In this document: positions 32,102 to 41,900 of the stretch, piece after piece | Position numbering within the stretch: the first letter of the stretch is position 1 | Layout of the letters: each line of letters starts with the position of its first letter | Origin: Blastobasis lacticolella | Taxonomy: Eukaryota > Arthropoda > Insecta > Lepidoptera > Blastobasidae | NCBI GenBank assembly: GCA_905147135.1 | Contig: LR990053.1 | Span: forward strand, 8,630,501 to 8,694,500 | Direction: 5' to 3' | DNA length: 64,000 nucleotides | Program-made: the position numbers and the translations under genes | Notes under the pieces: generated by a model | What the model saw: only the letters and a program-made list of their open reading frames with translations | Database searches by the model: none | Told to the model about the DNA's origin: nothing

Positions 32102-33381
32102 TTAATTTCTTTTTCTTTTTATTGTACATATTTATTTTTATGTTAGTTGATATAATGAATGAATAACATCATCCAATAACATAAATAAAAAAATGCGCAG
32201 ATCGCAGATTCTCTCTCGTCACATCCACGTGCGAGACCTTTAAATTAACCAGCGCAACGACTCCAAGCATTTCCCGAGAATCGATTCGATCCGGTGCCAC
32301 AACATATTTTGCGTTCTGCGTTAATTTAAATTGCTTTACATTGTACTTGTTAATTGTGTTTTCGTTTGGGATTGGCGGTACATCGTTAACCGTTGTATAT
32401 CATTCTCGTGCTGGATGTTTTATTGCACACTGGCGCCATGTGGGACTTCTTTTTGGTAGGTCGATGAAAAACCTACAGATACATTTCTTCAGAAGAACAA
32501 AATGGACTCAATTAATTATGTAAATACTGTAACAATTTCACTTTTTTACCTACGCTATAAAGTGTTTACTGGCTATTCACCTTTTATATTTCTTAGCAAT
32601 TTTTTTTGATAATTTATACTTCAGAAAAGTTGTGCATTTCATTTCAATCATAATCTGGTTCGCAAAATGTTATTGTTAATTATTAGTCCTTGGCAGGAGA
32701 CAAATTAAGATGAACGATCTATACAACATTGTCAACCCACACATGACGTGAGAGCGGGGTAATGGCAAAAAACAAGCGTTTATGATTCATGAAAACCCTC
32801 TTCATCGCTTGTGAGCAAAAATATGGTTGTTTCTGGTACACTGTTTCATTATACATCCCATAAGCTGTTTTCCAAAAGATCGTTCTCGTAAACACAAAGG
32901 CAGTTTAAAAAGCATTTTAACAAAGCAAAAAGCTTCTATTACTAAGAACAATACTGCAAGGGCTGGCTTCGAGAACTCCGACCAACTTCCACCCGCTATA
33001 AACTATCGCCCAACTTAAAGAATCCTTCTGCATAAAATAAATTAACCCAAGAGAACCGGTATTTCCTATCAGCACTTACTGTGTGTCGAAGTTGTTCGGG
33101 CCTCAGTGCAGCAGTTTGGGGTTAATTTCTCGTTAGTCTGAGCGCTTGCGGGTTATGGCGCGCAAGCTTGTATTTATAGCTCAACTCGTCTAATGATCTT
33201 TGTATTACCTAAAGAGCCCAGTGGGCAAACTTCCTGCAAGGATTGAAAAGAATTTTCAATGGTTCTTTCGGTGTAGGGTTGAGTGTAATGTTGCATTCAC
33301 CATGGGCGTTTAATCCTCAATGCGGTCCAGTAGGGCATTAGCGGTCTTAACACCAGGTGAGATGGCGGTCAAATGCCTAAT

Positions 33382-33500
33382 CATCATCATCTCGGCGCTA
33401 AATCCCGGTTGCACTCCCGCGCAACACGCGGGGTCCACCTTCCTGCTTTTCTTAGCCCACTTTGCTCAGTCTTCGGCATCCTTTGTGGTGAGTCTGGTAG
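33382..33500 (-). repeat. hybrid of SINE tail and RTE-type tail
   Basis: On the plus strand it starts ATCATCATCTCGGCGCTAAATCCCGGTTG, in two parts: the SINE 3' end in reverse (33382-33440), then a sequence like the RTE tail at 22370-22410 (TTTGCTCAGTCTTCGGCATC). This suggests that the SINE and the LINE share or exchange 3' ends. Confidence 0.55.
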
Positions 33501-34932
33501 GTCAAATGCCTAGCTAGTTTAAATAAAATAATAAAAAATTCGATACTATTCTATCAAATTCAGTTGACACAATGACATGATGTGTCACTATATTACGAAA
33601 CTTAATTACTTCAACATCTGCCGTTGGCATTTTGATTTGCTACATAAAAGCTTTTTAATGCAATTATATTCAATTTGCTAATGGAATTGCCCAGCCACGG
33701 CACATAATATTTATATCCTACCATGAAATTTATTACCTCGAAATGTAAAAACTAGATTATAATAATTTATTAATCACAAATGAATCAAATGTTTACATAG
33801 GTAATAAGATCTGCACTACGTAAATATATATTTAACCGAAATTCGTTCGCCAATACAACATTTACATTTTATAGATTTCACGCGAAATTCTCAATAATGC
33901 ATCATTTTATTTTATCCTTTATTGCTGTGTTCTGGTCTCACTGTGCACATTGTAACAAAGCAAGCTCTTCTGAAGCCTCAAAGAGGTAACGACCGCCTCG
34001 CTACTTATGCAAGAATGTTTCGCGCAGCCGCCGCTCATTTCTTAATTTAAACAAAAAACGGAAGTAATATAAATTACTTTGTGCATTATTTTGGTTGTTG
34101 CAGTTTCTCTTTGCCGTGTACTGAAGAGAACAAGCTCGGACTCGACATGCTTAAACTCTATAGAAATAGAGTAGATCGCTTGGTAACCATACTACTTTAA
34201 GCGTACAATTGCGTAAAGGAGTACCATAAGGTAGATGAAGGAGAATCAATGTCTCTGAAAGTTGAAGAGAATGAAAGTTTCCCATTTGAAGTAATGGTGA
34301 TGATGATGAAAAAAGGTGGACTCTTCGGCCAATTTCAAAATACTATGTAGTACTGCTTTCGATCAAAAACGAAACGAAATTGCGGGCAATCGTCTTTCAT
34401 CTGCTACCGTATTTGGTCAATACTCCGATCCATACAAGAAGAGGACACTGTCACCGCATTACTTCTCGTGGGGGTCGTACGAGGCGAGTGAGAGAGCTTC
34501 GGCTAAACTCCCATTCCAAGATAAGGAGCTGAAACCATTTAAGTATTCCTTTGAATATCGTAAAGTAAATACGTAAATCATGTTGATAACAACATCAAAC
34601 AAATCAATCAATCAATATAACCACATTCCCGTGACTCTCAACACAAAACCAGTTCCTCTTCAAACAAAAGTCAACATTTCGCAATACCTAGCAAAAAGCG
34701 AGATGTTCCCGAAGTACGAGTAACGACTTGTATTATGAGAATTCTTCGGAAATACCGAAGGGGAGACGTGCTAAAATTAAACTGTCCCTGCAAGATGCAC
34801 AAGTAACAATTCCCCCCCTTGTAAACGAGACGTAGGCTTGTAATTTGAGTAGATACGTCTATTTTTTATTTAGGGCTACGCATGACTATATTTAAAATAA
34901 AGTTTCAGTATACTAATTTTAATATATTAGAA

Positions 34933-35284
34933 GCGTCGGTGGCCGAGTGGTTAAGGTATTCAACTCGTAAGCGGGAGGAACCGGGTTCAAATCCCTCTGC
35001 AACCATGTACGAATTATTCTTTCCTGAGTTATGTTCATTAGTTGAATGCTAACCGATGCTCTTACTTTAAGGTATGTTATATGGTGATGAAACCTGCACA
35101 TTCAAGCGACTGAATCATGATACAATTTGGTCTGGTTCCCAGGGGAACCAGGGTAGCAGGGTCACAAGAGTCAGATAGCAGTCGCTCAATGTAATTATCT
35201 GATCTGCCAAATCGTGGATCATGGTCAAGGCGGACATCGGGCCCTCGTGCGCGAAAGCACAACCGGGAAATTAACGCCATGATT
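34933..35284 (+). mobile_element. full-length tRNA-derived SINE
   Basis: The head begins GCGTCGGTGGCCGAGTGG and continues to GGGTTCAAATCCC, the A and B boxes of a class II-like tRNA promoter with normal spacing. The anticodon arm and long-arm region are altered, so it is a SINE head, not a working tRNA gene. The family body follows (GCGACTGAATCATG, GGTAGCAGGGTCAC, CAAGGCGGAC, GCACAACCGGGAAATTAACG) and ends near ATGATTC. It is about 350 bases long. Transcription would be by RNA polymerase III, with mobilisation by a LINE, probably RTE-type given the GAT tail. Confidence 0.88.
34940..34995 (+). promoter_or_regulatory. internal Pol III promoter (A and B boxes) of the SINE
   Basis: Box A is TGGCCGAGTGG (34940-34950); box B is GGGTTCAAATCCC (34983-34995). 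Both are near consensus. Confidence 0.85.
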
Positions 35285-36540
35285 CTCGAGTTTTATTATA
35301 TTATTAGGTGCCCGGCGCGACTTCGCTCGCATGATTTCAGTTCAACCCCTGTCCTAACCTACCCATATCTACACTACCCTAATGGGCTATCTTCTCGCTC
35401 CTATACGGGGTCGTGGGAGCTGTTTGAAGCCTTTGCTTCCTTCAGCGGGGTCTTCCGCCATCCGCTAATACAGACGGTCTTTAGGATGACATAAATGGCC
35501 GTGGCTTCGATTTTTTAATTCACTCGTAGCGAGCGCGAGCGGGGGCAGCGACTTGTGGCTTGTTTTGGAAGTGAGGTGTCTTGACTGACTTGACTTCCTC
35601 TTCGGGTCTTCACGCCGCCGGCTGAGTTTGGTTCATTAGACGCGAGTCCAGCGGTTGCACGACTACCAGCAGCGACTTGGCTTCGGCCATCGGTGAGGTC
35701 GAGCCCACGAGGTGGAATAGCCTCGCGAGCGCCTGTCAGCCATCTGCGTGCATTGAAGTTTTCTTAAGTGTGAGTGTAAGTGCCCAAAGTTCCTTCTACT
35801 CACGAGGAGTAGAAGAGGAGGTAATGGGTCAAATTCGGGCGTAGAGGTCCGAAATCATCGGGTCGCGATCAGATTTGATTGGCACCGTACCTACAGCAGG
35901 ATGTTAGTGATCTTTCCCAGTAGCTGTTGCTGTTCTTCATCCGGGGCTGTTGCTTCCGGACTATCTACTGGCTTCGCTTTCTTCCCCTGTGAAGGGGCAG
36001 CAATCGCCATTGGCAGTGGCGCGGTTGCGGGGCATTGGGGACTGTCCCAAGTTTTTCTTTGATTTGCCGGAAATGGTCTGGCCAGCCCGGCATTTGCTCC
36101 ACGACGAGTGTTTTGTGGTTGTAGCGGCGGCGTTACAGCAATCATGTCATGGCGGGGGGGGACTAAATGCGCGGAGGAGTAGTGCGTGCGCTGGCCGGTT
36201 GCGCGGCTGCTAATGCATAACTCGTCATTAGGGTCGTGTCTATCGGGGGCGACGCAACCCTAGCAGAGGGATCGGGCTAGGGGCGCGCGCGGGCCTTGGG
36301 TCGTCTGGTTGACCCATGAGAGGTTGCAGCGGGCAAAGCGCGGGGGTCGTGGAGGCGCGGGGTCGGAAAAATTCCTCTTCTCCTCCTCCAGGAGAGCGAG
36401 GGAGACTCTTGAACCGAATCGGTGTCTTGCTCGCGTCGATGTGGTTGCGGGATCGTTGGGTGTTGGCATTTGTGGCAACCGATCGGATAGCATTTGTGTT
36501 TATTGTCGCACAATAATATGCGACTAGACTGCTAAAGAAT
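35285..36540 (-). other. GC-rich block, possible LINE ORF1 remnant
   Basis: This block of more than 1 kb is much richer in GC and CpG than its flanks. A LINE-tail piece lies at its left end (35306-35390). Minus-strand frames at 36575-36240 and 36145-35891 are rich in Pro, Ala and Arg, and one ends DEEQQQLLGKITNIL, a composition like the end of gag-like ORF1 proteins of insect LINEs. No CCHC knuckle was found, and plus-strand frames are also open, as expected for GC-rich DNA. The LINE reading is tentative; a CpG island of other origin remains possible. Confidence 0.4.
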
Positions 36541-36774
36541 TGGTATAGACGCGGATGATATCCTGTGGGCGTCATCTCTGCTATGGTAGTTTGGACACAG
36601 GTTTTATAAAAATACAGGTTGATATTAACTTATAATATCCCCTCTTTTTTCGTCGGAGGTCAAAAATATCCTAAATTTCAACGTCAAGGTAATACAAACT
36701 TTCTTGTAGTATTATTTTATAATAGACTAAAAATCCAAAGAGCCCGTTTTTTTTTCAAAAGAGTTTAATATTAA

Positions 36775-36920
36775 CTAGCGACCCGCCCCGGCTTCGCACG
36801 GGTAGTAACCTGAACAAATTATACAACTAAACCTTCCTCATAAATCATTATGTCTATTAGTTAAAACTGCAAAATCAATTCAGTAGTTTTTGAGTTTATC
36901 GCGAAACAATAAATAATAGT
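36775..36920 (+). repeat. interspersed repeat / LINE tail (TTCGCACGGGTAG type)
   Basis: It starts ACTAGCGACCCGCCCCGGCT, followed by TCGCACGGGTAGTAACC, AAATCATTATGTCTATTAG and TTTTTGAGTTTATCGCG. A typical insect repeat end, close to 28600-28790. The stretch 36540-36770 before it shows nothing. Confidence 0.75.
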
Positions 36921-37489
36921 GTAGTGTTAAAATAGTTAAATTTACATATTTTTCAATCTCGGCGTTAATATCCCGGTAATGCTCTGGCGCGCGAGGACTC
37001 GAGGTTTTCCTTGACCATTGCATTTTCTTATTTTGTAGCCTTTGAACGTAATATCCAAGTCGGTGTAGTAAAAGTAATTTTACAGGAAGTAGTTTCGACT
37101 TCTACCTGTACCAGGGAAACTCAGAGGAAATTATAAAATTTTAAGTTTACCACTCCCTTATCTGCGGGCCACAAACGCAACGTTATTTATGCACGAATAT
37201 ATCATAATCAGTCGTATTAAAACGTCGACTTTCATAATGAAAGGTACAAAAAGGCGGGGAAAAAAGTAAAGTTGCAAAAGGACCCACCGTGTAAACGTGA
37301 GGGGGAACAGAAATGATTTATTTGGGGAAAAATGTGATTTAATGTTTGCGGACCCACCTGGGGGGCGCTGGACAAGTGCCGTTCGCCGGCCTGCCCTTTA
37401 GATATTACTACAGCTTATCCAACGTTATGAATTTCTATTGTTATCTACCTACAAATCTAAGGTATACTTTGAGTTTTTTATTTATTCTT

Positions 37490-37745
37490 CTTAGTGACAA
37501 ACGAGCAGATAGCCCACCTGATGGTAAGTGTTATGTAGCTCATGAGATCTACAATTCGGACATTTAGGTTGTAGGTACCAAAAATATAGAACCGCAGGTG
37601 CGTTGTCACTGTGAGGACTAAGATGAAATGCCTCATGCCTGTAACTTCGCTGGCTACCTTAACCTTCAAACAGAAATGCGGCAGAAATAGATAAGGCGAT
37701 GGTACTCACCCATCAGACTCCTCAGGCTTAAAAGAGTCCTACCAC
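37490..37745 (+). repeat. interspersed repeat (CACCTGATGGTAAG / CAGAACCGCAGGTGCG)
   Basis: GACAAACGAGCAGATAGCCC and ACCTGATGGTAAG are followed by GAACCGCAGGTGCGTTGTCA, CTGTGAGGACTAAGATGAA and AGAAATAGATAAGGCGATGG. The same order is seen at 63720-63915. This is one of the most recognisable lepidopteran repeats. Confidence 0.8.
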
Positions 37746-37949
37746 CTCATAAGTAAAAGCAAAAACTCGCTAGTAAAATAAGGGCGAAATTTTTAATATT
37801 TCGGGGCGATCATTCGATCACGAAGAAAGGGCATCCATTAGCGCGTCCCGTGGAAAAAACCGATTCATGTGCCGCGACGACAAACGTCATGACGTCATCA
37901 CGCCCCTTGTTGCCGACACGAGAACGTATGCATGGCGATTATATTATAC

Positions 37950-38210
37950 TAGTGGACCCGGCGCGACTTAGTTCGCGTTTTCCTACTTTACCCCTACCTA
38001 CTCTTTTTTTTCTTGCATGTAAGCCTTCCTCTTGAATCACTCTATCTATTGTTGAAAACAGCATTGAAATCCTTTGCGTAGTTTTAAAGCTCTAAGCGTA
38101 CATATATACATTCATAGATAAGTACATAGATTATTATTATTATTTATTATACATAGGGACAGACGGCGAGAAAGGACTTTGTTTTATACTATCTATAGAT
38201 TTAGCTATAT
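37950..38210 (+). repeat. interspersed repeat / LINE tail (CCCGGCGCGACTTAGTTCGCG)
   Basis: Opening GTGGACCCGGCGCGACTTAG, then CCTACTTTACCCCTACC, TTGAATCACTCTATCTATTG, GTAGTTTTAAAGCTCTAAGCG and GGGACAGACGGCGAG, TTTGTTTTATACTATCTATAG. The best-preserved copy of the family at 2155-2435. Confidence 0.82.
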
Positions 38211-38571
38211 TATTTACACATCTATATCTTTTCAAGTGTCTCCAACACCTATAACAACAAATAGCTGTACTGATTTCGATGCAACTTCTTTCACCTGGAA
38301 GCTAATTTAATCGAGGTAATTCCTAGCTTTAATAAAAAGCGTCTCAGTGTGTAAGTTAAATAAGTCGGGAGTTTTCCGACATTCATTTCATTAGATATAT
38401 TGAGAGCCAGGTACCTCGGTAGACGGCCTGGTCTGTATAATCACGATGTGACGGCAACGAACGTTGCGGCTGACCGCCGAGCCTCGAGCCGGGTCTCGAT
38501 CGATCACGCAGCTCGTGAACGGATACCGCTAGTGCAAACACACTTCGATATAATGTAATCTACGGACCTCC

Positions 38572-38926
38572 CTGTTACAGTCATCTTGGCGCTAATGTCT
38601 CCCGGTTGTACACTCGCGCTTGAGGGCCCGGGGTCCGCCTTGACCATGATCCAGGATTCGTTAGGTCGGGTAATTAGGATGGAGCGACTGCCATCTGACC
38701 TCCATGACCCTGCTACGAGGGGAACCCGTCCAGATTGGACCGTGGTTACTCATTCAGTCGCCTAAATGTGCAGGTTTCATCACGACGTTTTCAGATCATC
38801 GGTTTGTATTCAAATACGGTTTGTATAACTCAGAAAAGAGTCATTGGTATATGGCCACAGTGGGATTCAAACCCGGTACCTCTCGCTTACGAGCCGGATA
38901 CATAACCCCTTGGTCACCGACGCGCC
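38572..38926 (-). mobile_element. full-length tRNA-derived SINE, reverse orientation
   Basis: Read on the minus strand, the head GGCGCGTCGGTGACCAAGGG, box B GGGTTTGAATCCC and body landmarks (GCGACTGAATGAG, GGTCATGGAGGTCAG, CATGGTCAAGGCGGACC, CGGGAGACATTAGCGCCAAGATGACTG) are all present. It is the mate of 34933-35284 in opposite orientation, 3.3 kb away. Box A is slightly degenerate (GTGACCAAGGG). Confidence 0.88.
38862..38920 (-). promoter_or_regulatory. internal Pol III promoter of the reverse SINE
   Basis: Box B is at 38862-38874 (minus strand GGGTTTGAATCCC). Box A is at about 38908-38918 (minus strand GGTGACCAAGG), less close to consensus than in the plus copy. Confidence 0.7.
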
Positions 38927-39856
38927 TTACCCTCCTCATAACCTCCGTGTTAAAAAGGTACCTATAGATATTTAAAACTTATTAATACTTTCTGCCCTAT
39001 TAATAAAAAACTCGATAATCATGCTATTAACACTGGTGTAAAAAAACTCTGTTAAGTGATTTAATATCATCGTCACCCGTCTGGGTATAGGTACCATGGA
39101 GACTTTGAAGGAGAACCAAAAAACCTTTATTAAGGAATCTAATATGCTATTTAATGAGTGAAATATAACCCCTGTTTTTTGGGCTTCGCCGCTGTCGGGG
39201 AATAAAGAATGTAATAATAATATATGGAACTAAGTCTGAAGAAGCCTGGTGTTCGTGCAATTACAACTATTATGAAAGATTTTTATCCTATAAGCTGTAA
39301 TGATTAAATTATCAATGGCCAAAAAAGCTATTATTTCGGGAAATCAGACGTAAATAGGTCTGTTTTATGAGTACTCATTATTCATGGTTTTATTTCCAAA
39401 AAGTGGCGTAGATACGTCTTTTGAAGTATAACGAGCCATCACAAAAAATATTTTTCAGAACTAACTAAATTCAGTTCTTTGTCTGCCCTTTTCACATTAT
39501 TTTTGGGGTTTCCGCGAAGCATTTGAATATGTTCCTACATAAATCTTTAAAATTGATTCCAATAAAGTGCTTTTATTCTGTATTCAATTGAGACCGTTTT
39601 TCATGATACAAATTCGCAATAGTTTTTGTAATTATTATGTATCTATGTAAGTTGACATTTACACATCCAATTGAGTAGTTTACATGTCTTTATTATGTTC
39701 AATATTGTTTTTATTGGGACTAATAAACAGTTTTACAATAAATGTATTTATCAGAAGTATATTACAGGGAATAATGGATATTCCGAGCATTCAGCAACAT
39801 GATAATAATTGTGAGAACCAACACAATTAGTCGCAGATTATAATAAAATGTTGGTG

Positions 39857-39892
39857 AGAGATAAACGGTATATCAATATACCGTTTATCTCT
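39857..39892. repeat. perfect 16-bp inverted repeat
   Basis: AGAGATAAACGGTATA and its exact reverse complement flank TCAA. No mismatch. It stands alone in AT-rich sequence, without other recognisable element ends. Confidence 0.85.
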
Positions 39893-40214
39893 TTCAGAGC
39901 TGTACCCACACAGCGCTAGGTCGTTATTAATTTATATTCAGTAGTTGGTATAAGAATAGTTGTATAGACCGGCTATCCGTAAATTAAATATTATCCACAG
40001 TGGTAGAATTGAGCTACCAAACATTTGTTAACATAACGTTAGCTATGACTTGGGGATATTGTCAGCTACCTCAACTTAGGGGTAATAATCAGGTTGGTCC
40101 AGAATCCAGTAATCCAGGTTGCAGGAGCAACCTGATTATGACCTCCTTATTATGACCTCCTGCAGAGGTTTTTCCTTTTAAGTACAACATGGATTTCTTC
40201 ATGAAATGGGTGAA

Positions 40215-40322
40215 AAGGTTTTTACGGGGTCAGCAACGCGTAGGTAATGCCCCTGGTATTGCAAACGTCCATAGTCTGCGGTGACTGCTTTCTATCAGGC
40301 ACGCCGTAAGCTTGTTTGCCAA
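40215..40322 (+). repeat. LINE 3' end (CACCTGATGGAAAG family)
   Basis: GGGTCAGCAACGCGTAGGTA, CCCCTGGTATTGCAAACGTC and GCGGTGACTGCTTTCTATCA are the plus-oriented end of the family, degraded. Confidence 0.7.
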
Positions 40323-41664
40323 CTTAGGGGTATAAAAAACCTGTAGTAATGATTTTCAAGAAAACACGAATTTAAGTTTTGTGTCTGCTCAAACTTTCTT
40401 CTTAATAATTCCATTACAAATAAAATAGTTAAAATACCATAACCAAAGTGAGCAGACCACATGATACCCACCTGGTACCCGGCAGCGGGTGGTGCGATGG
40501 CGGTATTGTGCTGTGTGCAATAGATCAAATAATTCCTCAGAATACTCCCCACAGACAGGGAGCCAAAGTTCCTTCGGTCAGCCAGTGGTCTTTCAATGGT
40601 CAATTTGAAAGCATGGAACTAAAGCCTTATATCGCAATGAAACCGGTATATTCTAGTGAACAGTTTCGCGAGCCAGTTGGCGCCCCGTGACAGTGCTTAT
40701 TTTCATTACGTAGTTAACTTTTAAATTTCCATGAATTAGTGTTAGCAAAGTTGTATCAATAGGTCAGGCAATATTTTACAATACATACATCTCTAAAAGT
40801 CTACAAGTAAGACGAAGTGAAATATAAATGATTATTATACAAACTTACCTTACGTGAAGTTCAATCATAATTATATAAAGTTTCGTCTGCAGAGATTAGC
40901 AATCCACCCTACAGTAGGTACAGTACAGATTCCCATACCTAAGTATTGTGAAATGTTACTAAGCTCTAAGTTAAGTGACATTAGCAACAAAATGGCGGGC
41001 CATAGGGTTCCCCATAAAATTATATGAAGAAAGGATTAAACCTTTGATTTCAGTTGCTCAGTACTATACTACTTAAGTATCTGCTGAAACATACGGCATG
41101 ATGGGCAACATATTTACCGTAAATCCTTCACTTATGTTGTTTTTAGAGACATTGTATATATTTCTAAAAATAGTAGGTAATCGGGCGTGGGCGTTATGTA
41201 GGTATGTATTGTATAGGTACAGTAATTAAGCGAGCTTTACAACCTACTTACAACTGATTCAATATAATCTTTTTACCTTTACGTGATACCTACTGAAATA
41301 TAACTTAATTTAATGCCCGACCGACTCGCGTGGAATCGTTATCCATGGTTCATTAGCCTCTTGAAATATGTGATGTTTCTCCGATGAGATATTACTCGTC
41401 TTCTTCCGTAATATGTCTTGTCTAATTCGATTACATGTGAAGAGAGCAATTATATTACGATGAATACACCATCAAAATTAAATCCGGCCTGATATTGAAT
41501 CCTCACTCACTGATACAAAAATGTATTTGTTTTAGAGAAAGAAATTGGGTTGTTTTATTCCCGAATATTCAAAATTTCCAGATAACACTTTCGATTTCGG
41601 TCTGCAAAAACAAACCCTGCAAGTATAATAGCAAACCGTAAATCGATTCAGATAATCCTAGATA

Positions 41665-41900
41665 TAACTAGCTGACCCGGCAAACGTTTCAAATAAAACG
41701 TGGCAAATAATTTCTTGTCTAAAAAATAAATAAAAAAATTTAGGGGTGGACTACCCCTAACATTTAGGGGGATGAAAAATAGATGTTGGCCGATTCTCAT
41801 AGATACCGGATAAGCACAAAAAATTTCATCAAAATCGGTCAAGCCGTTTCGGAGGAGTATGGCAACGAAAACTGTGACACGAGAATTTTATATATTAGAT
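41665..41900 (+). repeat. interspersed repeat / LINE tail (AGCTGACCCGGCAAACG)
   Basis: It begins AACTAGCTGACCCGGCAAACG and continues TTTAGGGGTGGACTACCCC, TTCATCAAAATCGGTCAAGC and CGTTTCGGAGGAGTATGG. This is a classic arthropod LINE 3' tail; 61430-61555 carries a related ATCGGTCTAGCCGTTTTCGAG segment. Confidence 0.78.

Larger units (their letters stand above)
26390..34930. other. intergenic region, second part
   Basis: No supported gene. GC-richer unique islands lie at 26410-26580, 27240-27480, 28190-28330 and 30530-30835. Repeats: 26670-26790, 26795-26998, 28600-28790, 28925-29026, 29450-29606, 30055-30182, 30838-30933, 30945-31112, 32006-32101 and 33382-33500. The stretches 31115-32000, 32110-33380 and 33510-34930 show no recognised element; open frames in them (for example 34316-34576) have no family resemblance. 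Confidence 0.7.

Noticed and set aside
34933..35005. A functional tRNA gene
   Set aside because: A and B boxes are good, but the anticodon region and the 3' acceptor side do not pair properly and the sequence runs into the repeated SINE body; a second copy exists in reverse at 38.9 kb.
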